From positions 32,094,133-32,158,132 of the forward strand of contig OZ025263.1 in assembly GCA_964019135.1 (NCBI GenBank): a stretch of 64,000 bases of DNA, in the 5' to 3' direction. Below the pieces are notes generated by a model. It saw only the letters and a list, made by a program, of their open reading frames with translations. It was not told where the DNA came from and did no database searches. Source of the DNA: Arenicola marina. Its lineage: Eukaryota; Annelida; Polychaeta; Arenicolidae. Shown here one piece after another: positions 1-11,866 of this stretch. A program made the translations under genes and the position numbers. Positions within the stretch are counted from its first letter, which is position 1. Every line of letters starts with the position of its first letter.

Positions 1-2739
1 ATTTTCACAGCTCATTTGCTTGAATGCTTTAAACCAAAACCGGGTCACTGTGTTAAGACGGAAGGTATATCTAAGTACAGGCTGGGTCGGGTGGGTGGCT
101 GGCTGCCCGCCGGCAACCTCAACCTCAACCTCAGCCTCAACGCACTAAGAGACGGTCGAGAGGGCGTCTCCCTTTGGTAGGGGCGTTCTAATGGAAGTTT
201 TACTGTTTTCACCGAACCCTCCATGTATCTTCACTGAAAAGTTCGTGTTAAAATAGCTGCTGCGGGCGGTACATTGGGGGCGAAATGAACAATTCTTAGC
301 CATCGCTTTCACCGTGTGGTTCAAGCTCAAATAAGGCACTAAATGATATGCCGGATCTGAATTTCTTGCTAGTGACTAGATCGCCGGTTTGCGGTAACCA
401 GAGAGCTTATATAATTATATAAACTGGGTACTTTGTAACTGGTAGTTTGGATTTAAGTCCCATTCTCCCCTGGGTTTCCAAGTGGTCTGACCTGGCCCAT
501 GTGTACTAACAGTTGGCTTAAAACGCTTCTCCTGCCATCATGAGTTAAGTACTATTGATATATATATATATTTGTACTATACTATCGGTATGGATTGATA
601 AACAATGGGAAAGATCCAGAATCAGCATGATGACGACCGTGCCTAGAGATTGTAGTTAAAGCTACATCTATAGGTTGGAGATTATAGGGTATTGTCGCGA
701 AACAAAGACCGAATGGCAATGTCCACAGCCACATTTTTGCCGTACTTGGCTGGCGCGGACGTCGGAACAAAATCCCGTGGTAAACCCAGGGTTTGTAAGA
801 CGGATTGCAATGCGGTCGGCACCTTTGATCATTACAAGTTATGCGAGACACCGGTCTCTCAATAACATTAGATCTGATTATCTATCATGGGGTATAGGCC
901 TCAACAGGTGTGTGGCGTAGCTCCGATTACACCATAGAACACGTGAGGCAAGCAACAGCCCAGGTCGCACGATATGACGAAGACTAGAGGCCGGAAAGAC
1001 AGTTTTGTCCCGACGGAAAACGCGAACGCGTTATTCAATCATTACGCGCCAGTTTATGGGGGCTGAGCAAACAAGACGCGGTGTTCAATGGAACTAAACT
1101 CTCTACTTGGATTATATAGAAGAAAAATATAAATAAAAGGGGGCAGTGGGCGTTCGGTGGAATCGTCATAGCAAATACCGTTAGTGGTACCCACAATGCA
1201 CAGCGAGGAAAATGGCGAGAGGACGACAGCAGGCCATCAGGGCGGGAGAAGGTGGGGGTGGGGGTGACGACAGGCCATCGGGTCGGAGGAGGTGGGGTGC
1301 AGTCGGCGATGTTCGTCGCATATTGCAAAGAATAAAGTTGCATATTAATAGCTTGAATTGTTTTTACAAAGATGACGATTCCTCGTTAATTAGCCTATAA
1401 AGAATGAGACTGCGGACTCGTAACTTTTGGTGAATAGCCCCTTCCCCCCAGACATAACCACTCCCCCCTCAGATGTCAACCCCCTCCCCCCAGACACCCC
1501 CCCCCCTCCCTCTTTATCTAGTCAATCAATCCCACAAAAACTGCGAAACCATGGTTTACGCTTGATGTCTGACAATTCGTGCAACCACGGGATTAAATTA
1601 CTAAGCCCCTCTATATAATAATTTACCGTGTTTTTGCACGTCTCAGCCCTTTTTGTGCAGGCCGACATTGGTTTCAGTACCCATGGGGGATCACGCATCA
1701 CGCTGCTATAAACAAATGTTGACAGAGATGGCCTAGTAGTGTTTGTCGCGATCAGTGCTCAAAATAACCAGCAAATATCAAACCGCGCCGGTCGTTTTAC
1801 CCCTAGGGTAAAGGGGGGAAAGCTCAGCAGTATCCACCCAACCCCCTGATCCCGCCCAGCGCGGTCATCCCGGTGTGATAAACCGATGATTCCATCCAAA
1901 CAGTCCCGGCTGTTTGATCCGCAGGGACTGATAACATCGATGCCCAATAAAACAGAGTTGGTATAAGACTTCGGGTCTGGCGGCGCGGGGGTCTCATAGG
2001 CAATTCAGAAGTCCTTGTAGCAACCCCGCTAAAGATTGCGTTTATATGGTAAGAAAATGCTCTCCTGGGTATGGCGTCTAGGTATAGCGAAGACGATGGG
2101 AGCCGGTTTGTGTCAGTGTCAGGGCGAGTGAAAAGCTAGACGAGAAAAGGGGGGAGCTTGAAACGGTTTGACCAGGGGCAGTCTTAATTAGGTTGTAATT
2201 GTCATTTTGGGAGAAAAACGGCACAGTGATTCTGCTTCGTTCTGCACAACGGGTAAGCTTAAACTAGCTTGGGGGTAGTGTTGGCATGTACCTGAAATCG
2301 AAATGTGTACCTTATGTACCCTGTTTCGTCCGTTGTGTTTTCCCTCTGTATGTCTTCTGCTTTACAATGTCGATCTGTCCTCGCAGCTTTGTATATAGAG
2401 GGTGCTGGTATATATCTTATCAGTAGTAAAATGATTATATCGTTTGATTGCTCCTTAGTTATAGATGCTTTATCATGTCATGATTACTTGCAATATATTC
2501 CACAAACAACATATTTCTTTTAAGAGCAACGCCCAATCAATGGAGAATGATATAATTTACATTACGACAAAGGAACACGATTATAGATGTACACCCCTCG
2601 GGGACGAATCGGGCAGAAAGACACACATTCTGCAAATTACACAATATCTTAATTATATTGACCTTGCTAATGCCCTATGACTTAGTGTTCTTCCAGGGAC
2701 GCTGCCCTACCATTAGTTTCAGCCTCAGTGGCTTCACCC
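1..2739. other. Gene-poor flank, no supported gene
   Basis: I see no convincing exon. Open frames here are under about 105 codons and resemble no family I know. Small items seen are a short CCTCAA-type hexamer run near 115-140, an AT dinucleotide run near 558-571, an imperfect two-copy G-rich repeat at about 1218-1300, and a C-rich stretch at 1437-1512 with short imperfect units. Confidence 0.6.
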
Positions 2740-2759
2740 CCGCGTTGCCAACGACGCGA

Positions 2760-2795
2760 TTGCTATGGAAACACCAGGATAGTTTCCATAGCAAC
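2760..2795. promoter_or_regulatory. Inverted pair of RFX X-box-like sites forming a 13-bp hairpin
   Basis: Two copies of ttgctatggaaac lie head to head (2760-2772 and, inverted, 2782-2794) with a 9-nt loop, a perfect 13-bp inverted repeat. The right copy with its next base reads GTTTCCATAGCAAC, which fits the X-box consensus (GTNNCC-AT-RGNAAC) bound by RFX factors, known regulators of ciliary genes. The left copy fits at all but one end base. Binding is inferred from the motif only. Confidence 0.45.
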
Positions 2796-2986
2796 TGGAT
2801 TATTACACGAACCACGAGGCAGATCCACTCCAGTGCTCGTTGTGAGAGTGCTTCGTGTTGGTGAGACAATAGCGGTTGGATTGCGCTGTGTGTCTCCCAC
2901 CTTTGGATTACTGAACCACACACGGCCTCGCAAGCAGGCCACGTCTTCAGCAGATGGATAATGACAGCCCAATGACCACACGGAGC

Positions 2987-3103
2987 CGTCATCGAGTGCA
3001 CGTCATCGAGTGCACGTCATCGGCTGATGGCATGACGTCATCGGCTGATAGCATGACGTCATCGGCTGATGGCATGACGTCATCGGCAAATGCCATGACG
3101 TCA
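2987..3103. repeat. Short tandem repeat carrying four CRE palindromes at 21-bp spacing
   Basis: Two 14-bp units (2987-3014) lead into four 21-bp units that share the start cgtcatcggc. The unit junctions create TGACGTCA, the full CREB/ATF palindrome, at 3033, 3054, 3075 and 3096, exactly 21 bp apart, about two helical turns. The spacer changes slightly between units (ggctgatggca, ggctgatagca, ggcaaatgcca) while the palindrome is unchanged. A regulatory role is possible but not shown. Confidence 0.8.
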
Positions 3104-3338
3104 TCGGTGGTCACCGCACCACATCATGCACGCCGATGACTACCGGTCACGGGTGTCAATCACGGCGACTCCAGCAACCACCAGTCACCACGATGGGGGT
3201 GCCATGTGTAGTTATGTAGTAAACTCGACCAAAGTAATTGTGGCTGATTGAAGTCATGGACAAGTCAAGTAAGTAAGTAAGTAGGTATGTAAGCGATAGT
3301 CATCACCTAGCCAGGCAACTACGGTGTCATCATCCACA

Positions 3339-3372
3339 GTCACGTGACCGCGACGCCCGTGTGTCACGTGAC
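3339..3372. promoter_or_regulatory. Two identical GTCACGTGAC E-box palindromes
   Basis: The 10-bp palindrome occurs at 3339-3348 and 3363-3372, 24 bp apart. It contains CACGTG with flanks favoured by USF/TFE-type bHLH-zip factors. A CRE half site (acgtcat) follows at about 3383. Function is inferred. Confidence 0.4.
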
Positions 3373-3510
3373 GACTACGTCTACGTCATCAGCCCCAGCT
3401 AGGGAGCCTGCGCAGCGTCGTCCAGTGCGGCTCACTACACTTCGGTCGTCGTTTACCCCAGCTAACGCAGCTTCGTCCTTCTTCTAGCCAACGACGCGAT
3501 TGCATTCGTC

Positions 3511-5379
3511 TTGCCCTGTTGATGGGGGCAGTAGCAGTAGAAAGTAGTCATTAGTTCCTCAGGTTTTTCAGAGTTTCACTTCCATCCACTTCACTTCCAC
3601 TTGAATATATATGTTATTATGTTACACACAAAAACGAGACTCATTTCCCACATAATGACAGGTTAGATACTGTGTATATTATGTCTAACACCATATAACC
3701 TTAACCAACAACATTTACCTTAATTATCAATGTCGGGCTATATTGGATTCCAACATAGACAGAATCTTATACATATTACGTTGCATCATGCGGCTTACAA
3801 TTGCCACCTAGTGATCTAGGCTAACATGTTAACATTAGTCTGTGTAGTGTTGTAGTTACTAACAAGAGTTGTCGATGTTGTAACACCCGTCGGTGCCTAC
3901 TGTATGGTCCCATTTCATGTCCATTTCATGTAACCTCCGCTTATGCCAAACATATTTCTAACAAAATGGCGCATTGTTTCTGGCATGATATAAATTGCGC
4001 ATTATTTCCACCACTATGTAAATACACAGCCAAATGCAGCTTAGCAATAGGAACGACGCAATTATTCTGTTCAGGCTACCATTGTTTCTAGGGGATTGCA
4101 CATTTGAACCCATTTGGTTTACTGTAACTTTAATGACATTCCAGAAACACGAAACGTCACCCATCCCATGTCATGGTATGTTAGTTATTAAAAGTTATTG
4201 TTACGCTTATCGGACAACTTCTATAATCTTCGGTTTCTTGTCGTCCGTTCACTTCACAGATATAGTCGATTCGATTAGCTTAATAGAGGTATTAGAAACA
4301 TACATGGTTGCCATTCTATATTGAGCTGAAGCATCAGTCCCATGGTCACAAAATCATTCGTTTAATTTACAACTGCGGCTTTTCAAACAAATTTATGTGA
4401 TACCCCAAGAGACTAAACAACGCAATACGACTGCTCACACTATTATGTAGTAAACATAAATATACCGTTAAGTATAATTTCTAAAAAAAAAACATTTAAT
4501 ACGGTTCAAACTTTTGCATATATTTTATTCTTTGCTCGATTTTATCGTTCAAAAACAATACTGGCTGTTTCGAACCAGAAAACAGAGAATACAACCGACC
4601 ATAACAATGAATTCAACTGAAAGTCTTCTCTCTACCCTTGAAAGTCAAGTGCATTGCACAGGTCTTTTTCGTGTTCAGTTTGCTTCTCGATTTCACACGT
4701 GAAGTTTTCTGTTCTCTTCCGCGCCGTCACATATGCCCCGCAGACCTTCTTAGGCCTAAGGGGTATGCATTGACATCGGTCTTGGGTTCGATTTCACTTC
4801 TGGTGGAGGCTGCGTGCATCAAAAATGATTAGGGTGACACAGTTTTGTTGAAAGTGACAAAATACGGATTTTAGAAAAGGTTTTTTGTGTGTCTCCACAT
4901 TTAACGCCCCCTCCCCTCCCCTCTCACTCACATCCATGGACAACATGAAGATTTAGATGCATGTCAGTGATATTTTGGCTTGCGTTCCGCATGACTTCAT
5001 TACTTTCTCAATATAAACTACACTGCACAGCTTTACATTAGTCTAGCGCCGTTGCTCGGTAAATTAGGTTCAACCGCTTTGAATTATTTGCTCCAGTGTC
5101 AGCTGTCGTCTGTGATATCTGCAATATTTAGAACTCAAACATTCTGACCATTCACCTGCAGTCAGCACCCCTCGGCATTGAAAGACCAGGCACTTCAACC
5201 ACAGGTCAAACACCGTTATCTTTCCAATCATCTACCAATCAATCAGTGAACATGTCATGTTGCAAATCACTCAAGCATTCAGGCCTTCCACAGCGAATCA
5301 TAGGAATCAATAACTTTTTTTATTATCCATGCAATGAACCACGCAAGGAATGATCTCACCACTTAAAGCACCCAATCCA
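3511..5379. other. AT-rich stretch without a supported gene
   Basis: No exon with credible splice sites or protein similarity was found on either strand. The sequence is AT-rich and not obviously repetitive. It ends in A/C-rich DNA that grades into the 52-bp tandem array. Confidence 0.5.
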
Positions 5380-6440
5380 CCACTTTACCGTTTCAGGTCA
5401 ACGCGCCGCTTAACAAATTAACTCATCACACCACTTAACGCACTCAGCCCAACAATAAACCGTGTCTGATTACTGATCTTAACCAATCACCATACCAACA
5501 ACTACGCAACCAAGCGACTCAACTCACCACTTAACGAATCACCGTGCCACCAACTACGCAACCAATCGACTCATCTCACCCCGTAACTTACCATTATACC
5601 AACAACTACGCAAATAATCAACTTCACTCACCACTTAACCAATCACCATGCCATGAACTACGCAACCAAGCGACTCAACTCATCACTTAGCCAACCACCA
5701 CACCATCAACTAAGCAACCAAGCTACTCAACTCACCACTTAACCAATCACCATGTCATCAACTACGCAACCAATCGACTAGTCTCACCCCTTAACTTATC
5801 ATTATACCATCAACTACGCAACCAAGCGATTCAACTCACCACTTAACCAATCACCATGCCTTCAACTACGTAACCAATCGACTCATCTCACCTCTTAGCT
5901 TATCATTATACCAACAACTACGCAAACAATCAACTAAACTCACCACTTAACCAATCACCATACCACCAACTACGCAACCAATCGACTCGTCTCACCCCTT
6001 AACTTATCATTATACCATCAACTACGCAACTAAGCGACTCAACTCGCCACTTAGTTAATCACCATGTGATCAACTACGCAAACAAGCGACTCAACTCACC
6101 ACTTAGCCAATCACCATACCACCAACTGCGCAACCAAGCGACTCAACTCATCACTTAACCAATCACCATACCATCAACTACGCAACCAATCGACTCGTCT
6201 CACCCCTTAACTTATCATTATACCATCAACTACGCAACTAAGCGACTCAACTCACCACTTAACCAATCACCATACCACCAACTACGCATGCACTCAACTC
6301 AACTCGCCATTAACCAATCTTTATGCCATCAACCACGCAACCAATCAATGCAATTCACCATTTAACTGATCAACATACCACCAACTACCCAGCCAATCGA
6401 CTCATCTCACCTCTTAACTGATTGCCATGCCATCAACTGC
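5380..6440. repeat. Minisatellite, about 52-bp unit, roughly 20 copies
   Basis: The unit starts caactacgcaaccaagcgac and continues with actcaccacttaaccaatca. Starts at 5499 and 5551 give a period of 52. Two unit types partly alternate, one with aagcgactcaactcacc and one with aatcgactcatctcaccc plus ttatcattatacc, which suggests a dimeric unit of about 104 bp. Edges are degenerate and the limits approximate. The + strand is G-poor. No coding reading is supported. Confidence 0.85.
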
Positions 6441-7070
6441 CCAACCAATCTATTCAACGCACCATTTTACAAATCATTCGCACAACTAATTATGTCTCAA
6501 CGAAGCATCTGCGCCACTAGTCACTGAACCCATATCCGATGTAATCATCAACCAACCACGTATCCTTATCAATTCAACCTAACATGTCACTGTTTCAGTT
6601 CAAGTCGCCACCTAACCAAGCACTGGGACGTTGATCCCAGTTAGGGCCCACCTGCGTGTCACTGTAGCTCACTTACTACTCACGCATAACATTTACTTCT
6701 ATACCAATAATCGTTAGCGGTTCACAACATATATAAAATGGGCCCTTTGTTTAAATACTTCAGGCTGTTTTTTTCCGTATGATGGATACATTGGCAGTAC
6801 AATGATATCATTAGTGTAATATCATATAGGCGCTGAGTAGTATATCGATCAATCCGTGCTATTTCATTCTATTCACAAGAGACATGATAAATTGATAAAT
6901 TACGCGTATTTGCGCATCACAATTACTATTAAAGTCTCCACATTCATGACATACCATACCTTCGTCCTGTGCAGCAATGACGTCACACTTGTTCGTCGCG
7001 CTGTCGACGTCGTCTTGCTCGCATATTGCAATTCCATCCAACTTTGTTTCCTCCAAGTAAAGGGGTTGTT
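6441..7070. other. Unique spacer, nothing identified
   Basis: Decayed array-like sequence fades out by about 6500. The rest is ordinary AT-rich DNA with no supported gene. Confidence 0.5.
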
Positions 7071-7235
7071 GCCTCGTGGCCCAGTAGTTCGGATGTTCGG
7101 CTAGTATCGAGTGTGGCCTGTCAGCCCAAACGACCGGTGTGTGGTTCGAACCCCAATTGTGTAATTGTTGGTGGAGGATAACGACCCTGTCTATTTTGCA
7201 ATGGGTAGCGGGTTACTCACGGAGACATGGCTCCT
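7071..7235 (+). mobile_element. tRNA-headed SINE-like repeat
   Basis: An A-box-like TGGCCCAGTAGTTCGG begins at 7077 and a B-box GGTTCGAACCCC lies at 7143-7154, the internal promoter pattern of a tRNA-derived SINE. The body after the B-box (aggataacgaccctgtc, then ggttactcacggagacatgg) matches in order the bodies of the copies at 13940 and 22941. The 66-bp box spacing is long for a tRNA, which favours a SINE over a tRNA gene. The 3' limit is uncertain and I saw no target-site duplication here. Confidence 0.55.
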
Positions 7236-7239
7236 TTGT

Positions 7240-9660
7240 TTTGATCATTGTCCATATGTAGCGGCCTTAACACATAAACCAATGAACGTATCTTCCGAGA
7301 TGAATCCCTGTCGCCATGAGACGACCAATCCCCTGTCCATATCACAGCCCATACATAAACCTCTTATACGTGTATCAACAGTCAGCTTTAAATTTAATTG
7401 AAGTCTAGCTTTCATACAGTTGCAATTACCGCCAGCGACTTTGACACAAGCGGACATATACGGAAACGTTTCAACCTTTCGTTGTTTATTGCTTCTTCTC
7501 TGTCTTTTATCTTGTTTCTTATTCTTTCTCATCTGTTGTTATCAAATGTCATGATATTCTTGGTTGCTTCTTACCAGTTGGGATTCGTTCTTATTTCTTT
7601 TTTTAGTCTTACTTCTTCTCGTTTCGCATACGTTTCTATCCCTTGTGATGGTACATCGTGTTTCTTTTCAGTGAGCATGATCAAATGCATTGTCCTATTC
7701 TTTTCCCTTTGGTTGAGAACTGGGATCGTTGTGATTTCATGTAGTTGCATTTTATGGGCTCTGATACGCGGATAGTCCATATTTGCTTTTCTTTCACTTT
7801 CTATGACGACGTTTGCACGTTTCCTTACAATTTCTTACAATTTATCTTATTATTAGTCGATCTGATCTTCTTCTTATCACTTATCATTGGAATGTCGCAG
7901 TCTTGTTTTTGTACCTTGGGGCTCCTTTTTCACTTCTCCAGATGAAATCCTCCTCTTGTTTTATTATCTCGGCTGTCTTTCTTATAAAGTTATCATTATA
8001 GCCTGAATGTTTGTTTTCTAGCGTGTTTGCTTATCTTTTATAATGGCAATTTAGGTATTCGTGTCTTGTTAGTGATTTTATCTCACTATAATATTACAGT
8101 AATGTCGACTTCTCGGGAGAATTGTTGCCTGTTTCTTACCCCCCGCTGTACTCCACGCCGCTCCAAATCTCCAACTACGTATCATCGGTATCAATTATTA
8201 CGACCATAGGCCGTTTGCTACTTCCGGCTGCACGACGAGCGACCAGCGATGTTGAATAATATTCATCAATCGAAAGTTATTACCTAATTAAATTCTATAA
8301 GATAATTTAAAGTAATTTATTTTTATTATTATTATAATGTGTTTGAAGTGACATATTTCAGTGTATTTATACTCTACCCTGCTTTGCGACGATATATAAT
8401 TGGCATGATGATAGGGGAGCAAATCAATTTAATAAGTTACCACACAGAACGTAAGTATCATAACTGTCATGATCATAAGATCACAGTGTCGACTTATGGG
8501 TGCGCTCGGCTTGGTGGAGTGAGACATTACGGGCACACCGCGGAGCTCGGCACGTGGCCTCTGGAATGAATCCAACTGTGTGTGTAATACTGAGCCAAGT
8601 GCCGATAGTAGAGCGTTACTCCAGGAAAACGGCGGCACTTTTCTACCTCTTATCCGTTTAATTAGATAATGTGACATCATTGTGTGATAGGCAACTTCTT
8701 CAATTGCACCTCTGATGTCTCGAGATATATATAGTATAGAGTCGTCTATTAGTATTTTTACAGGAGCTGGTTCGCAATTTCCGCGATTGATGAGGGCAAA
8801 AGTGATGCTGACAGTTGCTACTGCAATGTTTTTTTCCTCAAAGTGGTGGCTACTGCATGGTTCAAAATTGACCCGTACATTTCGCGCCCTCTTTAATTGA
8901 GTGCGTGTAATTATTGCTGATGACGAATGATTTATATAATTATATGTAGTATTGTCGGTAAGCTTTAGTTACTAAATTGTTTGATTCGATGTGTAATAAC
9001 TGAGTGTGATTTGATCTTGGCCAGGATGAATGAAATGTTATGTAACATTAGTGAGCTTTGATGCATGTCTTCACGCTGTGGTACAATCAAGCGATTGTTC
9101 TTGTGTATTAACTGTTCCGCTCGTCCGATTAGAACTAACGTAGCTCATTTCTTGCACCTGCGGATTCCACCATTATCTCTACATATATATCTAGTGTAGT
9201 TAACCTCTTCCAATGCCAGTGCCACTGGTATTGTCAGTGCTCTCTGTGTGGTGTGATTGAGTTTTCACGGCGCTGCGATGACGCCGGAGTCGGATAGAGA
9301 GGTCGGTTAATGTCGGAGATTTAGACATATTTAAAGTTAATTATAAATGACGGTGCTTTAGCCCTTACTTTAATACGCCCCTGACCCGTCTAGACTGTTC
9401 TCCTAGTGCAGTCCTCCATGAGACCCATAACGTTAAGTTGCATTCGAATTTGTAATTATATGTAGTTTTAGGTAATAGGTAATGATAACACCCATTCGAA
9501 CTGCTTTTGTCAATCAGAGAAACAGTTTATAATACGTATATTTTGTACTGATATGATTCCTGAGGTATCAAACAATGCACCATTCGCGTTGCAGCAGTTG
9601 CATATGTAGAAGTACTGAATCCTTATACTAACGCAATCCCATGTGGTCGTGTAGGTGACT
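7240..9660. other. T-rich and AT-rich region without a supported gene
   Basis: From 7410 to 8030 the + strand is strongly T-rich, which makes a 125-codon hydrophobic open frame at 7398-7775. It has no recognisable domain and I do not call it a gene. The rest is AT-rich unique sequence. No splice-bounded exon was found. Confidence 0.5.
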
Positions 9661-9664
9661 ATTT

Positions 9665-10310
9665 TGAGATCACCTTCAAAGGCGATCACCCTTTAATGGC
9701 GATGACCCTTCAAAGGGCGATGACCCTTCAAAGGCGATGACCCTTTAAAGACGATGACCCTTTAAAGGCGATGACCCTTCAAAGGCGATGAACCTTCAAA
9801 GGCGATGACCCTTCAAAGGCGATGACCCTTCAAAGGCGATGACCCTTCAAAGGCGATGACTCTTTAAAGGCGATGACCCTTTAAAGGCGATGACCCTTCA
9901 AAGGCGATGACCCTTTAAAGGCGATGACCCTTCAAAGGCGATGACCCTTCAAAGGCGATGACCCTTTAAAGGCGATGGCCCTTCAAAGGCGATGACCCTT
10001 CAAAGGCGATCACCCTTCAAAGGCGATCACCCTTCAAGAGCGGTTACCCCCTCAAAGGCGATCACCTTCAAAGGCGATCACCCTTCAAAGGCGATCACCC
10101 TTCGAGAGCGATTACCCCTCAAAGGCGATCACCTTCAAAGGCGATCACCTTCAAAGGCGATCACCTTCAAAGGCGATCACCTTCAAAGGCGATCACCTTC
10201 AAAGGCGATCACCCTTCAAAGGCGATCACCCTTCAAAGGCGATCACCCTTCAAAGGCGATCACCCTTCAAAGGCGATCACCCTACAAAGGCGATCACCCT
10301 TCAAAGGCAA
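9665..10310. repeat. 17-bp minisatellite (ttcaaaggcgatgaccc), about 38 copies
   Basis: A clean tandem array of ttcaaaggcgatgaccc. Two variants form blocks: after one or two starting GATCACC units, GATGACCC units fill about 9700-10000. GATCACCC units then run to 10310, with a run of 16-bp units lacking one C at about 10120-10205. A 108-codon open frame through the right part simply follows the repeat and is not a gene. Confidence 0.95.
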
Positions 10311-11640
10311 AGACATAAAAATTCCGTCAAACAACCGATGGCAATGGCGGATCCGGGAAGTTGCGGGGAAAGGGAACGCCACCAGGGAAAACATATACAC
10401 CCCCCCCCCCGCCCCCACCCCCTCGAATTTCAGTAAATGCATAAATAGTCACTCCCCTCCCCTGCCGCGTTTTTATTGAACCAATAATAATCGGCGACAC
10501 TCCCCCCTTCCCCCACCCACACTTCCCGCCTTCCCGCCTTACCATTAGATCCACCACTTCTGTAGATATAGAAGGTACGCCAGTGGTTGCGCAATTACTA
10601 GTGATTGTGCAGTTATATTGTTGCTGTTTGATTTGTACGAATTGTTTCCAAACATTTATCAGACAGATGCTTTTATGTGTGACAGCTATTGTGATATCTC
10701 TTTTGTAAGACTCCTAGCGATCTGAATATTATTATTTACAATCTTTCCGTCGGTGTGCAATCACTGGTACCTGCACAATCACTGGTCCGACTGGATACTA
10801 TATGAATGATTATTCAAGAAGCAATGAAATGTGCACGAAGTACAACAATGGCGTATGGTGATTTTCTTCTCTCAATCTTTTAACATTAAATACTAGCAGA
10901 TATGCAATTGCGCAAATAGATCAAGTAAGGTTTAAGGAAAGATTGCAACTGTTTTAATTTTGATAATTTGTATCCATATTTGACATGAATAATTAAAACA
11001 TAGAAGCTATAGGTGAACCAATAAAAACGTTAAATGCGACTTCCGGAAATACTTGCTCAAAATTGTATGACAGACCATAGAGGTCATTATAGACACAAAC
11101 TACAAATTGAACTCAAATTCCAAAGCCGTCGTGGTTCTGTCCCCAAACTAAAGACACTGGAAGCAAAATTAATTCACGTAATCACACCTACCAGAAATAC
11201 CGTTTTTGTTGGCTCACCTTGCAATATCCAGACGTTCGTTCCTCATAACGAGAGCAAAATATACTACAACACACGAATGAGTAGCACTCGTTAACTGTTT
11301 TGTACATGTTTTTCGTAAAGAAAGGACATCTAATGCTATTTCCAATCTGCATAATTCACAATTAACATAATGAACACGAATGACTTCAACGATCGTGTAT
11401 GACCCATTTTTTTTTGTTGTATTCAAACTCATCTTGTACGCCACAGCAAATAAAACATCCGAACATGTAAAAATCTCGTTTTTTTTTATTAATATGGACC
11501 CCGACTTGGTCCAAAAGCTCGCGGAACGTTTGATACAGTAACTCGAATAACATCAAATCACGACACACTACCTTAAATTTTACATCGAACTATAATTATA
11601 TTAATATGTATATATTGAATGGAGATACGTGGGTGGCGGA
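10311..11640. other. Spacer with poly-C tract and a possible element end
   Basis: A poly-C tract at about 10399-10430 follows aatggcggatccgggaa at 10343, which resembles the terminal sequence of the element at 11644 and may be a decayed end of the same family. Near 10589-10613 and 10757-10791 there are small repeats of cactggt/gtgcaatcac type. No gene is supported. Confidence 0.45.
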
Positions 11641-11643
11641 ACT

Positions 11644-11861
11644 CAGTGGCGAATCCAGGAATTGACAAAAGTGTGCGTGTGTGTGTGTGTGAGGGGGGGG
11701 GGCTGCTGGTTAGGAGGTTGTGCAGAAAGGATAGTGACTGTGCCCCATGAGCCCCCTTCTTAAGATCAAGGGCAAGCACGTGCCTTTTTTCGCCTATCTT
11801 CCAGCGAAGGGCCCTGCTTTCTTGCACCCCCCCCCCCCCTTCACCGCTGGATCCGCCACTA
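11644..11861. mobile_element. MITE-like element, 218 bp, GGCGGATCCAG-type ends
   Basis: The left end reads CAGTGGCGAATCCAG; the right end, complemented, reads TAGTGGCGGATCCAG. The pentamer gaact flanks both sides (11639-11643 and 11862-11866) and looks like a target-site duplication. The inside holds a GT run, a poly-G tract near 11692 and a poly-C tract near 11827, with no coding capacity. The CAGTGGCG start recalls hAT-type ends, but hAT elements make 8-bp duplications, so the superfamily is left open. Confidence 0.65.
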
Positions 11862-11866
11862 GAACT

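Larger units (their letters stand above)
2740..3510. promoter_or_regulatory. CpG-rich island with RFX, CRE and E-box sites (promoter-like)
   Basis: This stretch is visibly richer in CpG than its AT-rich surroundings. It concentrates consensus transcription-factor palindromes: two X-box-like sites at 2760-2795, four TGACGTCA sites at 3033-3103, and two GTCACGTGAC sites at 3339-3372. A 17-bp direct repeat (gccaacgacgcgattgc) lies at both ends, at 2747-2763 and 3487-3503. No gene starting here could be identified on either strand, so a promoter or enhancer role is inference from motif clustering alone. It could instead be a GC-rich repeat remnant. Confidence 0.4.

Noticed and set aside
7071-7160. 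Functional tRNA gene
   Set aside because: A and B boxes are present, but they are too far apart and no acceptor-stem pairing is evident; the sequence matches a repeat family.
7398-7775. 125-codon hydrophobic frame, membrane-protein-like
   Set aside because: The hydrophobicity follows from T-rich composition; there is no domain, splice context or start context.
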